Assembly: GCA_002238865.1 (NCBI GenBank)
Contig: MPNE01000009.1
Coordinates: forward strand, 1 to 64,000
Direction of reading: 5' to 3'
From: Gemmatimonadetes bacterium bin94
GTDB lineage: Bacteria > Gemmatimonadota > Gemmatimonadetes > Longimicrobiales > Gaopeijiaceae
DNA: 64,000 nt
The notes under the pieces are model-generated. The model made no database searches. It was not told the DNA's origin and saw only the letters and a program-made list of their open reading frames with translations. Below, in pieces: positions 18,180 to 27,312 of this stretch. Positions within the stretch are counted from its first letter, which is position 1; each line of letters begins with the position of its first letter. Position numbers and translations under genes: made by a program.

Positions 18180-19421
18180 TCAGGCCACGTCCACCGGGTG
18201 CGGCAGCGCGACGTTCAGCAGGTAGCCCTTCTCGTTGTACACCCCTTCGAGGGGTTGCGTGTCGCCGGCCGCGTCGGTCGCACGGGTGCGGAGCATGTGC
18301 GCTCCCGGCGTCGCCGTCCACGCCAGCTCGAAGCGGCTCCATGCGTGGGGCAGCGCGGCGGACGCCCCGATCAGCCTCGCCGGCGCCCACGGCCCGCCGT
18401 CCACGCTCCACTCCACCCCCGCCACCGGTCCCTGCGGCGAGTAGGCGTAGCCCCTCAACCGCTGCATCCCGGCGGCGAGCTGTGCGGGACGCGGCAGCGC
18501 GAGGGCGCTCTTCACGCGGCCGGTGGTGATCGCCGCCCCGTCGGCGGGCGCGTACCGGTCCGCGGGCCACTCATCCCCGACCAGCACGTACGATGTCGTG
18601 TTGCTCCTCACCCACACCTTCCCCGTAGCGACCTCGATCCGCCCCACCCACTTCACGCTGGACGATCCGACCCAGCCGGGCACGACCGCGCGCACCGGGA
18701 ATCCGTGGTCCGGCGGAAGGGGCGCGCCGTTCATGGTCATGGCCAGGATCGTGTCCGGGTGCATGGCCTTTGCGACCGGCATGGGGCGGGCCCACGCCGC
18801 GTCGTCGAGCCCGACGACGTTGACGTCCACCGCGTCGTCGCGGACCCCGGCGAGAGCGAGCACGTCGGCCAGGCGCGGGCCCCCCCACTCCGCGCAGCCG
18901 ATGGCCCCGGTGCCCCACTGGCTGCCGGACGCCGTGCGCCCCGTCACGGACTGGAAGAAGCCCCGCCAGTTGCCGGCGCATTCGATGTACGCGACCAGCG
19001 TCTGGCTGGGGAGCGCCCGCAGTTCGTCGAGGCTCAGCTCGACCTCCGATCGAGCCCCCGGTCCGCCCACCGACAGTACGTAGGTCGCGGGATCGACGGT
19101 GGGCGTGGGCGCGTGGTTGCGTACGAAGAACAGCTCGTTGGGTGTGATCAGGCCGCCCAGGTCCTCCAGGCGGGTTTCCAGGTTGGTGCCGTGCTGGATG
19201 AAGGGAGCGGGATCCTTGGTCCAGACGGACACGCCCGCGTCCGCGGCTGCACCGGCACCCGCGCCGCCACCCGCTGCGGCATCAGCCCCGGCAGCGCCCG
19301 CGCCTGACTCGGCCCCGCCGGCCCCCGACTCGCCGGCCCCTCCCGGCCCGCAGGCCGCCACGCCCATGCCTCCGGCGATCACCGCGAGGGCTTCTCTTCT
19401 GCTCAAGGCGTCCCGTTTCAT
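18180..19421 (-). CDS. Sulfite-oxidase-family molybdopterin enzyme, Tat-exported
   Basis: A 413-residue protein. The N-terminus MKRDALSRREALAVIAGG carries a twin-arginine signal followed by lipobox-like VAACG and a long Gly/Ala linker (to about 62). The Moco domain shows ELFFVRNHAPTP and the ligand cysteine in YIECAGNWRGFF (Cys148), and the C-terminal dimerisation domain is Ig-like (GYAYSPQGPVAGVEWSVDGG). It probably oxidises sulfite, or a related oxyanion or sulfoxide, in the periplasm. The following cytochrome gene supports a SorAB-like dehydrogenase rather than an oxygen-using oxidase. Start 19421 is the first Met matching the Tat motif. A remarkable triple repeat lies 38 nt upstream of the start. 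Confidence 0.88.
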   Translation of the reverse strand: MKRDALSRREALAVIAGGMGVAACGPGGAGESGAGGAESGAGAAGADAAAGGGAGAGAAADAGVSVWTKDPAPFIQHGTNLETRLEDLGGLITPNELFFVRNHAPTPTVDPATYVLSVGGPGARSEVELSLDELRALPSQTLVAYIECAGNWRGFFQSVTGRTASGSQWGTGAIGCAEWGGPRLADVLALAGVRDDAVDVNVVGLDDAAWARPMPVAKAMHPDTILAMTMNGAPLPPDHGFPVRAVVPGWVGSSSVKWVGRIEVATGKVWVRSNTTSYVLVGDEWPADRYAPADGAAITTGRVKSALALPRPAQLAAGMQRLRGYAYSPQGPVAGVEWSVDGGPWAPARLIGASAALPHAWSRFELAWTATPGAHMLRTRATDAAGDTQPLEGVYNEKGYLLNVALPHPVDVA

Positions 19422-19459
19422 GCCGCACAGATTAGGTGGCGGGAGGGAAGCCGGCAATG

Positions 19460-19492
19460 TGTACATAAAATATGTACATAAATTATGTACAT
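19460..19492. promoter_or_regulatory. Triple TGTACAT operator-like array, 13-bp period
   Basis: TGTACAT occurs at 19460, 19473 and 19486, exactly 13 bp apart. Together the copies form two overlapping dyads, GTACATA-N3-TATGTAC at 19461-19477 and 19474-19490, which share the central GTAC. The array is the most AT-rich stretch nearby and lies in the 193-bp divergent region, 38 bp from the molybdoenzyme start and about 120 bp from the IPT-like gene. It looks like a repressor or activator site. The regulator is not identified, though TACA/TGTA half-sites are known for BlaI/CopY-type repressors. Confidence 0.65.
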
Positions 19493-19614
19493 TTTCGCGA
19501 GCCTGCGGCGGATGTGGCACGGACGGGCGGGTTGGCGCGGTCCCGCACTCTGGCCCTGCAGCCCCCGCGTCCCCACTTTGCACTGCCACGCCACAATGCA
19601 GTCGGAGGTGCAAG

Positions 19615-20232
19615 ATGTCCGTCCGTTCTTCCCGCCTCTCCCGCCTGGCCGTCGTTCTCGCCGGCGTTTCCGCCATGTCGGCCGGCAGCCCCGAAGAGGT
19701 TTCTGCGCAGCGCCGCTTCGCCACGATCGATTCCCTGCGCCACATCCAGTCGGTTGAGCCCCGCACCGGTCCGGCCGGAACGGTGGTTGAGATCTACACC
19801 GAGAACCTGCCCCCGCAGGCAAGGATTCACGTCGGGGTCGGGGCCATGCGGGCCGGGTTTGAGGCCCTGACCGAGGCCAGTCAGGACATCTGGGGCGAGG
19901 TATCGGCGTCGGTGCGGGTCCCGTCCTACGCGAACTGGGAGCGGCCGCTGGTCTTCATCGTCTTCAACGGGGTGTTCAGTCCCATCGGGATTTCGGACCC
20001 CTTCCACGTGACGAACGAGGAAGGCATGGTGCAGCGCACCGGCCGCGTCACCGACGAGGGGCTCGAGTGCGTGACCCTGCGTGACAACGACCAGTACATG
20101 TACGCCCTCAGCGGCGATGTGGGCGGACTGCATCCCGGCGACGAGGTGGTCGTCGAGGGCGCGATCACCCTGGCGGGCCAGTGCGGAGGGGCGGACGCGA
20201 TCGAGGTGGTTCGCTGGAGAGAGAGCGGCTGA
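19615..20232 (+). CDS. Exported IPT/TIG-like beta-domain protein, unknown function
   Basis: A 205-residue exported protein. ATG 19615 is preceded by GGAGG, and the signal peptide ends near EEVSA/QRR (residue about 31). The mature part begins with a phrase typical of IPT/TIG immunoglobulin-like folds (IQSVEPRTGPAGTVVEIYTENLP), followed by a second small domain with a Cys pair (LECVTL, QCGGAD). IPT domains bind or space other domains. No enzyme motif is present. It is divergent from the molybdoenzyme operon and only 59 nt upstream of the serine hydrolase, probably in one transcript with it. Confidence 0.75.
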   Translation: MSVRSSRLSRLAVVLAGVSAMSAGSPEEVSAQRRFATIDSLRHIQSVEPRTGPAGTVVEIYTENLPPQARIHVGVGAMRAGFEALTEASQDIWGEVSASVRVPSYANWERPLVFIVFNGVFSPIGISDPFHVTNEEGMVQRTGRVTDEGLECVTLRDNDQYMYALSGDVGGLHPGDEVVVEGAITLAGQCGGADAIEVVRWRESG

Positions 20233-20291
20233 CTCCGCGCTGCAGCCGCGCCACGACGGCCAGTCGCCCCATTCACAAAAGTCTGGAAGGA

Positions 20292-22280
20292 ATGATGAAG
20301 ATGCGAAGCATTGCAACCCGTGCGACCCCGATCCTGCTCACCGTGCTCGCAACGGCCTGCGCGGCACCCGATTTGCCCCCGATGCAGTCGAACGGCCAGA
20401 TCCACGCCTTCGAACTGGACGCGGAGACGTTCTTTCTGGCCGAGGTGGACCAGATCTCCCACGACTTCACGGTCACCGTCACGAGCCCCGACGGCGAGGT
20501 GCTGCGCGAGGTGGACGGCCGCACGCGCGGAATCGAGACCATCCGGTTCGAGACCGAAGCGGCGGGCGCCTACGAGGTCGCGATTACCGCCAGGGACACG
20601 ACCGACGAGGTCGGCGAGTTCAGATTCAGCGTGCTGCGGTCGGAGCCCGTTGCCACCGATCCGGCCGCGCGGCTCGACCAGCTGATGAGTCCCTGGGACG
20701 GAGATGACCGCGCCGGCGCGATCGCCGCGGTGGTCGAGGGTGGCGAGGTGACACACGTGCACGCTGTCGGGATGGCGAACCTGTCGCACGGTATTCCGTG
20801 GCAGCGCGGCACGATCTCCAATATCGGGTCGGTCACCAAGCAGTTCACCGCGATGGGCGTGCTGACGCTCCAGGCGCAGGGCAAGATGTCACTCGACGAC
20901 GACATCCGGACGCACATCCCCGAACTTCGCGACTTCGGTACGCCGATCACGATCCGCAACCTGCTTAACCACACGGGCGGCTACCGCGAGGTCTACAACC
21001 TGCTGCCGATCGGGGGCCACCAGGGCGAGGACGCGTTCGCCCGGGAGCGCGCGATCTCCATCGTGCAGCGCCAGCCCGAGTTGCAGGCGCTCCCCAACAC
21101 CGAGTGGAACTACAACAATACGGGCTACATCCTCATCTCGCTCGCGATCGAGCGGGTGAGCGGAGAGTCGTTCGCGGACTACATGCGCGAGAACGTCTTC
21201 GAGCCGCTGGGCATGGTGGACACCCGCGTCAAGATGGTGCAGGGCGAACTCATTTCCGGCAGCGCCCAGGGCTACACGGCCGAGGCGGGCGGCGGATACC
21301 GGACGACACGGGATCTCGCGGCGTCGGCGGGCGCGGGAGGCGTGTACACGACCGTTGACGACCTGACGCGCTGGATGCTCAACTACCGCGACGCGACGGT
21401 CGGCGGGGCGGAAGCCATCGAGGCCATCACGACCACGGCTGTCCTGGAGTCGGGCGACTCAACGGGCTACGGGCTGGGGCTCGGCCTGGGCGAACAGCGC
21501 GGCCGCACCCTGTACTCGCACACGGGCGGCGACATCTCGCACCGGGCCTATCTGAGCTACTACCCGGAGCTGGAGAGCGGCGTGATCGTCATGAGCAACA
21601 ACGCGGCCTTCGATCTGACGCTGGGTGGGGAAATCGGCGAGATGTTCCTCGCGGAACACTTCGACGAAGAGGAGGAGGAGGACGAAGCGGAGACTGACGC
21701 CGACGAAGCCGCGGACGAGGATGCGGGCATGTCGGACGCGCGGAAGGAAGCGATCACCGGGGACTGGAGCCTCGAGGTCCAGGGCATTTCCCTGGCGATG
21801 TCGGTTGCCCTGGAGGACGGTGACGTGTTCGTCGATGTGCAGGGCCAGGGGCGGTCGGTGGCGCGGCCGACTTCTGACTCGACACTCGAACTCGCGTCCG
21901 TGAGCGCCGAGTTCACCTTCGATTTCGAGGCCGACGGTACCACGAGTACCGGGACGCTGGTCCAGTCCGGACTCGAGATATCGATGCGGAGGGTGGATCG
22001 GGCCGGACCGGGCGAGGAGTACCTTGGGGCGTACGTCGGGCGGTACTACTCCCAGGAGCTGGAGACCTTCTACGACGTAGCGGTCGAGGACGGCGGCCTG
22101 GTCCTGCACCACATCGAGATGGCTGAACCGCTGGCGATGCAGCACACGGACGGAGACGAGTTCTCGACGGCGGTGATCTACCTCAACACCATCGCGTTCG
22201 AGCGCTCCGTCGCCGGGAGCGTCACCGGGTTTACCGTGTCGAACGGCCGGACCAAGGGGGTGCGGTTCGGGAAGATGTGA
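20292..22280 (+). CDS. Serine hydrolase lipoprotein, beta-lactamase class C family
   Basis: A 662-residue protein. ATG 20292 follows GGAAGGA, and the lipobox is LATAC. A small beta-sandwich (about 30-115) precedes the penicillin-binding-fold domain: SxxK in NIGSVTKQFTA (about 180), the YNNTGY equivalent of YxN in WNYNNTGYILIS, and HTGGDISHRAYLSYYP near the C-terminal side of the active site. A very acidic linker (EEEEEDEAETDADEAADED) leads to a C-terminal lipocalin-like beta domain. The family includes D-aminopeptidases, esterases and class C beta-lactamases. A periplasmic peptidase or esterase role is likelier than antibiotic resistance. The gene is convergent with the sugar dehydrogenase. 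Confidence 0.88.
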   Translation: MMKMRSIATRATPILLTVLATACAAPDLPPMQSNGQIHAFELDAETFFLAEVDQISHDFTVTVTSPDGEVLREVDGRTRGIETIRFETEAAGAYEVAITARDTTDEVGEFRFSVLRSEPVATDPAARLDQLMSPWDGDDRAGAIAAVVEGGEVTHVHAVGMANLSHGIPWQRGTISNIGSVTKQFTAMGVLTLQAQGKMSLDDDIRTHIPELRDFGTPITIRNLLNHTGGYREVYNLLPIGGHQGEDAFARERAISIVQRQPELQALPNTEWNYNNTGYILISLAIERVSGESFADYMRENVFEPLGMVDTRVKMVQGELISGSAQGYTAEAGGGYRTTRDLAASAGAGGVYTTVDDLTRWMLNYRDATVGGAEAIEAITTTAVLESGDSTGYGLGLGLGEQRGRTLYSHTGGDISHRAYLSYYPELESGVIVMSNNAAFDLTLGGEIGEMFLAEHFDEEEEEDEAETDADEAADEDAGMSDARKEAITGDWSLEVQGISLAMSVALEDGDVFVDVQGQGRSVARPTSDSTLELASVSAEFTFDFEADGTTSTGTLVQSGLEISMRRVDRAGPGEEYLGAYVGRYYSQELETFYDVAVEDGGLVLHHIEMAEPLAMQHTDGDEFSTAVIYLNTIAFERSVAGSVTGFTVSNGRTKGVRFGKM

Positions 22281-22308
22281 GGGTCCAGCGCCCGGCCGGG
22301 CTCCCCGA

Positions 22309-23472
22309 TTACCCCACCGGCTCCAGCCTCACGATCGGGGTCTCGCCGTCGCCGCGGGCCTCGAGGGCGACGTAGATGAAGCCGTCCGGGCCCTGGCGGA
22401 CGTCGCGCACGCGGCCCATCCCGCTCAGGATCGTCTCGCTCGCGACGACCTCCCCGTCCTCGATGGTCAGCCGATCGATGCGCTGGCCCGCGAGTCCTCC
22501 GGCGAACAGGTTGCCCTGCCACCCTGGAAACTGGTCGCCGGTGTAGAAGGCCAGCCCGGACGCGCCGATCGACGGCACCCAGATGTGCTCCGGCTGCTCC
22601 ATGCCCTCCATGTGCGTCGCTTCGTGGATGGCGCTCCCGGACCGGTAGTTCACGCCGTAGCCGATTACCGGCCAGCCGTAGTTGGCGCCCGGGGTCGAGA
22701 CGTTCACTTCGTCCCCGCCCTGAGGGCCGTGCTCGGTGGACCACACGGCGCCGGTGCCGGGCTGGATCGCCAATCCCTGCGGATTGCGGTGGCCGTAGCT
22801 CCAGATCTCGGGCCGCGCCCCTGCCTGTCCCACGAACGGGTTGTCGTCGGGGATGCTGCCGTCGTCGTGCAGCCGCACGATCACGCCATGGTGGTTCGAG
22901 ATGTCCTGGGCCGGGTGGGCCGCGAGGTCGCCGCGCGGGGGCGCCTGCCGGTCGCCGACCGAGAGGAAGAGGTAGCCCTGGTCGTCGAAGGCGAGCTTGC
23001 ATCCGTAGTGGCCGTTGCCCTCGGAGACCGCCTCGAAGATCTCGTCGGTCATGGTGAAGCGGTCGTTCTCGAAGGTGCCGCGGATCACGGACGTCGTGCC
23101 GCCCGCCGAGTTGCCGGTGGCCTTGGAGTAGCTGATGTAGATCAGGCGGTTGGTCGCGAAGTCCGGGTGGGGGAGGACCTCCAGCAGTCCGCCCTGGCCC
23201 CGCGCCACGACTTCGGGGATGCCCTGGACCGGGTCGGGGAGGAGCACGCCGTCGCGGACGATGCGCAGCGTGCCGCCCCGCTCGGTGACCAGCATGTCGC
23301 CGTCGGGGAGGAATGCGATGGACCAGGGCACGACGAAGCCGTCGGCGACGGTGACGACGCGATAGTCGTGCAATGCCGTGCGCATCACGTCGGATTGGGC
23401 GCTGGCGGGGGACGCGGCCAGGAAGAGGCTGGCAGCCACTAGTAGGGCGAAGGTGGTGCGGGACGTTTTCAT
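22309..23472 (-). CDS. PQQ-dependent aldose sugar dehydrogenase (YliI/soluble GDH-like)
   Basis: A 387-residue periplasmic six-bladed propeller enzyme with a Sec signal ending ASPASA. The soluble quinoprotein glucose dehydrogenase marks are present: VPWSIAFLPDGDMLVTERGG, RGQGGLLEVLPHPDF, SVGDRQAPP, ISNHHGVIVRLHDDGSIPDDNPF and EIWSYGHRNPQGLA with the catalytic His region. WSTEHGPQGGDEVN provides likely Ca/PQQ contacts. It would oxidise aldoses to lactones using PQQ, delivering electrons to a carrier. No pqq biosynthesis gene is in this window. An 8-bp inverted repeat lies 19 nt upstream of the start codon. Confidence 0.92.
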   Translation of the reverse strand: MKTSRTTFALLVAASLFLAASPASAQSDVMRTALHDYRVVTVADGFVVPWSIAFLPDGDMLVTERGGTLRIVRDGVLLPDPVQGIPEVVARGQGGLLEVLPHPDFATNRLIYISYSKATGNSAGGTTSVIRGTFENDRFTMTDEIFEAVSEGNGHYGCKLAFDDQGYLFLSVGDRQAPPRGDLAAHPAQDISNHHGVIVRLHDDGSIPDDNPFVGQAGARPEIWSYGHRNPQGLAIQPGTGAVWSTEHGPQGGDEVNVSTPGANYGWPVIGYGVNYRSGSAIHEATHMEGMEQPEHIWVPSIGASGLAFYTGDQFPGWQGNLFAGGLAGQRIDRLTIEDGEVVASETILSGMGRVRDVRQGPDGFIYVALEARGDGETPIVRLEPVG

Positions 23473-23490
23473 AATGCCTCATCTGGGTTG

Positions 23491-23516
23491 GGTCCGGTCC
23501 GGGGTGGCACCGGACC
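23491..23516 (-). other. Hairpin in the 5' leader of the sugar dehydrogenase
   Basis: GGTCCGGT at 23491-23498 and ACCGGACC at 23509-23516 form an 8-bp perfect stem with a 10-nt loop, 19 nt upstream of the start codon at 23472. It could be an mRNA structure or a protein-binding site. No ligand class is recognised. Confidence 0.35.
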
Positions 23517-23665
23517 ATCTCGGATTGCAATCGCAGAAGAAAACGCTAGGCAACGCTCCGCTGTTGCGCTAGGGCTGAACTCTCCGCGGCGGGCAAAGCG
23601 AAGGACGCCGGCATGCTCGATCGGGCGTTGCCCCGGTGGGGGTGCAGTCTCTTCCGCCACCCGCA

Positions 23666-24079
23666 CTACGAACTCAGCAGCGTTACCAGCTCGCCCAGCT
23701 CCGCGTCCCACCCCTCCGTGTTCTGGCGATAATGCAAATCGGTGCGGAAGCCCGTCTCGCGAAGGCGCAGGGTTGTGCCGCCGCCCTCACGCGGGGTGAG
23801 GGTCCACTCGACACGGGTTGCGGGGGCATCCTCGAAAGCCACGCCGGGATCATGCACCCAGCTCCACACGAGTCGCCGGGGTCGATCGACTTCCTCGACC
23901 CGCATCGCGTAGCGACCGTGGTTTTTCCACGTCATGAATGCGTCGCCGCCCGGCCTCAGGTCGAACTCGGCTTCGTCCCCGAACCAGCGCGCCAGCTCCG
24001 CCGGGTCGGTGATCGCCCGCCACACCCTGTCCACGGTTACGTCGAGTTCCAGCACCTTCTCGATCGTCCGCTCGCTCAT
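23666..24079 (-). CDS. AHSA1/SRPBCC-domain protein
   Basis: A 137-residue single-domain START-like protein: KVLELDVTVDRVWRAITDPAELARWFGDEAEFDLRPGG at the N-terminus, a GGTTLRLRETGF strand and a final long helix, all usual for the AHSA1 (Aha1/CalC-like) family. These bind hydrophobic ligands in a cavity, with many proteins uncharacterised. A strong AGGAGCT site overlaps the end of the preceding beta-barrel gene, and the start is 12 nt after that stop, so the two are cotranscribed. Function is unknown. In other genomes the family is often paired with ArsR regulators, but none is seen here. Confidence 0.85.
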   Translation of the reverse strand: MSERTIEKVLELDVTVDRVWRAITDPAELARWFGDEAEFDLRPGGDAFMTWKNHGRYAMRVEEVDRPRRLVWSWVHDPGVAFEDAPATRVEWTLTPREGGGTTLRLRETGFRTDLHYRQNTEGWDAELGELVTLLSS

Positions 24080-24091
24080 CTTCCAGCTCCT

Positions 24092-24829
24092 TCAGGAAGT
24101 TTCGCGGGCTCGTGAGACCCGCACCATCCATTCCAGCGACCGGTTGCCGACTTCGACGTCGGTGCCCGAGTACGCCCCGGTCATCCCGTGCACCAGGCGG
24201 GCCTCTATTTCGGCCACCCAGGTGCCCCCGAGCCGAGCCCCGGCCCCAGCGGAAGCCGCAACGTTGAGGACCGAGTCGTATTCATCCGCCAGGACCTGCG
24301 CCAGCACCGGGTCCTCGCGGCTCCGGACCAGGTAGTCGAGACCGGGACCCGCGGCCGCGAAGATGTGCAACGGCCCAAGACTTCCGGCCACCTTGGCCTG
24401 CAGGAGGAACGTCAGGTAGTCGCTCCGCACCTCGCCGTCGAGCCCTTCGCCCCGATGGTCGCTGGACACGAAGCCGCCGCGCTGCGCGAATCCCCCTTCG
24501 GCCCGTACCCGGAGCGCGCCCGCCGGCGTCCGCGTGTCGATAAAGGCGCCCAGCATGAAGCCCGGGCGCGGGGATGTCTCGACGGGCGGGCTCCAATCCT
24601 GTTCGGATTCGGTGCGACCCGCGAAGACGCCGGTCAGGCGTCCCGCGTCCTGGCCGCGGGCCGGTTCAACGGCGGCCAGGAGCGCGACAGCCACGGCCGC
24701 CGCTGGAAGCGCCGCCATGAGGGCCAGCCCCCGCGGCCGGGCCCGTGCGGGGATGGAGTCCCTCCCGACGACACCCCGTCCCCCGTGCCGGCCTCTGCTT
24801 GACGCGCCCGCCGCCGTGACCGAATACAT
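24092..24829 (-). CDS. Putative outer-membrane beta-barrel protein
   Basis: A 245-residue protein from ATG 24829 (AGG about 7 nt upstream). The N-terminus is Arg-rich, followed by a hydrophobic segment and an ARGQ/DA signal cleavage near residue 60. This is unusually long, so a later start is possible. The mature part has alternating hydrophobic strands with Gly turns (GFMLGAFIDTRTPAGALRVRAEGGF; FAAAGPGLDYL; GAGARLGGTWVAEIEARL) and ends in a strand (SLEWMVRVSRA), as in OmpW/PorT-like eight-stranded barrels. The product is probably a small porin or adhesin. It is divergent from the S9 peptidase operon, with 61 bp between. Confidence 0.65.
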   Translation of the reverse strand: MYSVTAAGASSRGRHGGRGVVGRDSIPARARPRGLALMAALPAAAVAVALLAAVEPARGQDAGRLTGVFAGRTESEQDWSPPVETSPRPGFMLGAFIDTRTPAGALRVRAEGGFAQRGGFVSSDHRGEGLDGEVRSDYLTFLLQAKVAGSLGPLHIFAAAGPGLDYLVRSREDPVLAQVLADEYDSVLNVAASAGAGARLGGTWVAEIEARLVHGMTGAYSGTDVEVGNRSLEWMVRVSRARETS

Positions 24830-24890
24830 GAATACCTGCCGCTGAAGAGTTGCGCGGAAACCTGCATCAATCATACCGAAGAGGGGCCCC

Positions 24891-27308
24891 ATGTCACCCG
24901 GTCACGACAACGACGCAACACGCTTCCACGGTGCGCGACGGTGCGCGCGTTCGGCCTGGCCGTGCCTGCTCCTGCTGCTCTCGGGAGCGGTTGCGGTGCC
25001 GGGCGGGGCAATTGCCCAGGAGCAGGCGGCTTCCGGGGACATGGACGTGACCCGCTACCACCGGGCCGAGCGCCTCCTCGCGTGGAACATGAATCCCCTG
25101 ATCAGCGGGGGGGCCGTCGCGCCAGAGTGGATGTCCGGCGGCAGCCGCTTCTGGTATCGCAACCAGACCGCTTCCGGGGCCGAGTTCGTGGTCGTCGACC
25201 CGGATCGACGGTCGCGCGCGCTTCTCTTCGACCACGATCGCCTTGCGGCGGCAATGTCGCTTGCGGCCGACACCGCCTTCGACGGAAGCAAACTGCCGTT
25301 TCGCACCTTCGAGTTCGCGGATGGCGAGGGGTCCATCCGCTTCAACGCCAACCAGCGAGGGTTTACCTGTGACATTGGCGCCTACGCGTGCGAGACCGGC
25401 GACACCCTGGTCAACCGCACGCCCTTCGTGCGCTCTCCCGACGGCCGTCACGAGGCGTTCGTGCACGAACACAACCTGTGGATGCGTCCCGCCGAGGGGG
25501 GTGACTCGACCCAACTGACCATGGACGGCGAAGAGTACTGGGCGTATGGGACGACCGCGCCGCGTCCTTCGCTCATCATTGCATCGATCCCCACCCGTCC
25601 CGTCCTCCAGTGGTCTCCCGACTCGAGGCGGATCGCGGTCCAGCGGATGGACGAGCGCAACGTGGAGCACATGCCGATCTATTCGGCAACCACACAGCGG
25701 CCCAAGCTCTACACCTATCCGTACGGTCTTCCGGGAGACTCGGTCATCTCCACCTTCGACATCCATGTGATCGACGTGGAGAACCGGGAAAACCTGAAGC
25801 TCCGGACCGAACCGCAGCCCTACATGACCTTTACGGCTACCGGAGTGCGCGACTCCACCTGGGTGACGGTGAAGTGGAAGGAGGGTGGTCGGCGCCTGTA
25901 CTACATCCGGGGTTCGCGCGGCGGGAAGAGCGTCACCCTGTACGAAGCCGACCTCGAGACCGGCGAGGCCCGCACGATCATCGAGGAGACCCGCGCCACC
26001 CACGTCGAACTCAACCTCGATCTCATCGGGGGCTACCCCAACTGGGACGTCATCAACGACGGCGAGGACGTGCTCTGGTTCTCGGAACGGGACGGCTGGG
26101 GGCACCTCTACCGCTTTGACGGCAACGGCGAGATGAAGGGCCGCGTCACGGAGGGACCCTGGACCTTCGGGGACCTGCTGCACGTCGACGAGGACGCGGG
26201 ACGGGTCCATTTCACCGCACGCGGCATGGAGGAGGGGCGCATCCCGACCATGGCCGACCTGTACGCCGTCAACCTGGACGGCACCGGCCTCACCCGGCTC
26301 GCCGGCGACGACGGCGACCACACCGTGCGCGCCACCCCCGACGGCCGCCATTTCGTGGATTCGTACTCGAGCCCCGACACGCCCCCGGTGAGCGTCGTGC
26401 GCGACCGCGCGGGCCGGGTCGTGCTGGAACTCGAACGCGCCGACGTCTCGCGCATGGAGGAGGTCGGCTGGTCCGCGCCCGAGATCTTCGAGTACAAGGC
26501 GCGGGACGGGGTGACGACCATGTACGGGCTCATCTACAAGCCCTCCGACTTCGATCCCGACAAGGTCTACCCGGTGGTGGAGTACATCTATCCGGGTCCC
26601 TTCATCGGCAGCGTGGGGCGGTGGAACTTCGGCGGGGGCGTACTCGGAGGCGCGTTGCGCGGCGACCAGGACGCGCTGGCCGAGCTGGGGTTCATCGTCG
26701 TCCAGATGGACCACCTGGGCACGCCGTTCCGCTCCAAGGCCATCCAGGACAACTACTGGGGCAACATGGGCGACAACGGGATCCCCGACCATGTCGCCGC
26801 GGTCAAGCAGCTTGGCGCCCGCTACCCGTGGATCGACCTGGACCGCGTCGGCATCTATGGGCACTCCGGCGGCGGTTTCGCGTCCACCGACGCCATTCTC
26901 CGCTACCCGGACTTCTACAAGGTGGCGGTGTCCACCTCCGGCAATCACGACAACCGGAGCTACCACGCCGCCTACGCGGAGAAGTACCAGGGGCTGCTGG
27001 TGCGTGATACGGTTGCGGGCACGGACAACTACGCCAATCAGGTCAACGCCTCCCTGGCCGGCAATCTGAAGGGGAAACTCTTCCTCATGACCGGAGACAT
27101 GGACGACAACGTGCACCCCGCCATGACGCTGCAGGTGGCCAACGCCCTGATTGCCGCGAACAAGAGTTTCGACTTTCTGGTTCTCCCGAATCGCGGCCAC
27201 GGTCTCGACGAGCCCTATGTAATCCGCCGCCGCTGGGACTACTTCGTCGAGCACCTGCTGGGGATGAAGCCGCCGCCGGACTACCAGATTCAGCCACCAC
27301 CGGGTTGA
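24891..27308 (+). CDS. S9B dipeptidyl-peptidase IV-type exported peptidase (copy 1)
   Basis: An 805-residue protein with a signal peptide (cleavage near GAIAQE), a DPP-IV eight-bladed propeller (about 60-530) and a C-terminal alpha/beta hydrolase. The triad is Ser659 in GIYGHSGGGFAS, Asp738 in GDMDDNVHP and His770 in NRGHGLDEPY. It should release dipeptides, with Pro or Ala in position 2, from peptides in the periplasm or outside. A GAGGGG site precedes the ATG. It is the first gene of a tight five-gene run, with the DUF5107 gene starting 4 nt after its stop. A close paralogue lies at 58.1-60.4 kb. Confidence 0.93.
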   Translation: MSPGHDNDATRFHGARRCARSAWPCLLLLLSGAVAVPGGAIAQEQAASGDMDVTRYHRAERLLAWNMNPLISGGAVAPEWMSGGSRFWYRNQTASGAEFVVVDPDRRSRALLFDHDRLAAAMSLAADTAFDGSKLPFRTFEFADGEGSIRFNANQRGFTCDIGAYACETGDTLVNRTPFVRSPDGRHEAFVHEHNLWMRPAEGGDSTQLTMDGEEYWAYGTTAPRPSLIIASIPTRPVLQWSPDSRRIAVQRMDERNVEHMPIYSATTQRPKLYTYPYGLPGDSVISTFDIHVIDVENRENLKLRTEPQPYMTFTATGVRDSTWVTVKWKEGGRRLYYIRGSRGGKSVTLYEADLETGEARTIIEETRATHVELNLDLIGGYPNWDVINDGEDVLWFSERDGWGHLYRFDGNGEMKGRVTEGPWTFGDLLHVDEDAGRVHFTARGMEEGRIPTMADLYAVNLDGTGLTRLAGDDGDHTVRATPDGRHFVDSYSSPDTPPVSVVRDRAGRVVLELERADVSRMEEVGWSAPEIFEYKARDGVTTMYGLIYKPSDFDPDKVYPVVEYIYPGPFIGSVGRWNFGGGVLGGALRGDQDALAELGFIVVQMDHLGTPFRSKAIQDNYWGNMGDNGIPDHVAAVKQLGARYPWIDLDRVGIYGHSGGGFASTDAILRYPDFYKVAVSTSGNHDNRSYHAAYAEKYQGLLVRDTVAGTDNYANQVNASLAGNLKGKLFLMTGDMDDNVHPAMTLQVANALIAANKSFDFLVLPNRGHGLDEPYVIRRRWDYFVEHLLGMKPPPDYQIQPPPG

Positions 27309-27312
27309 GGAA

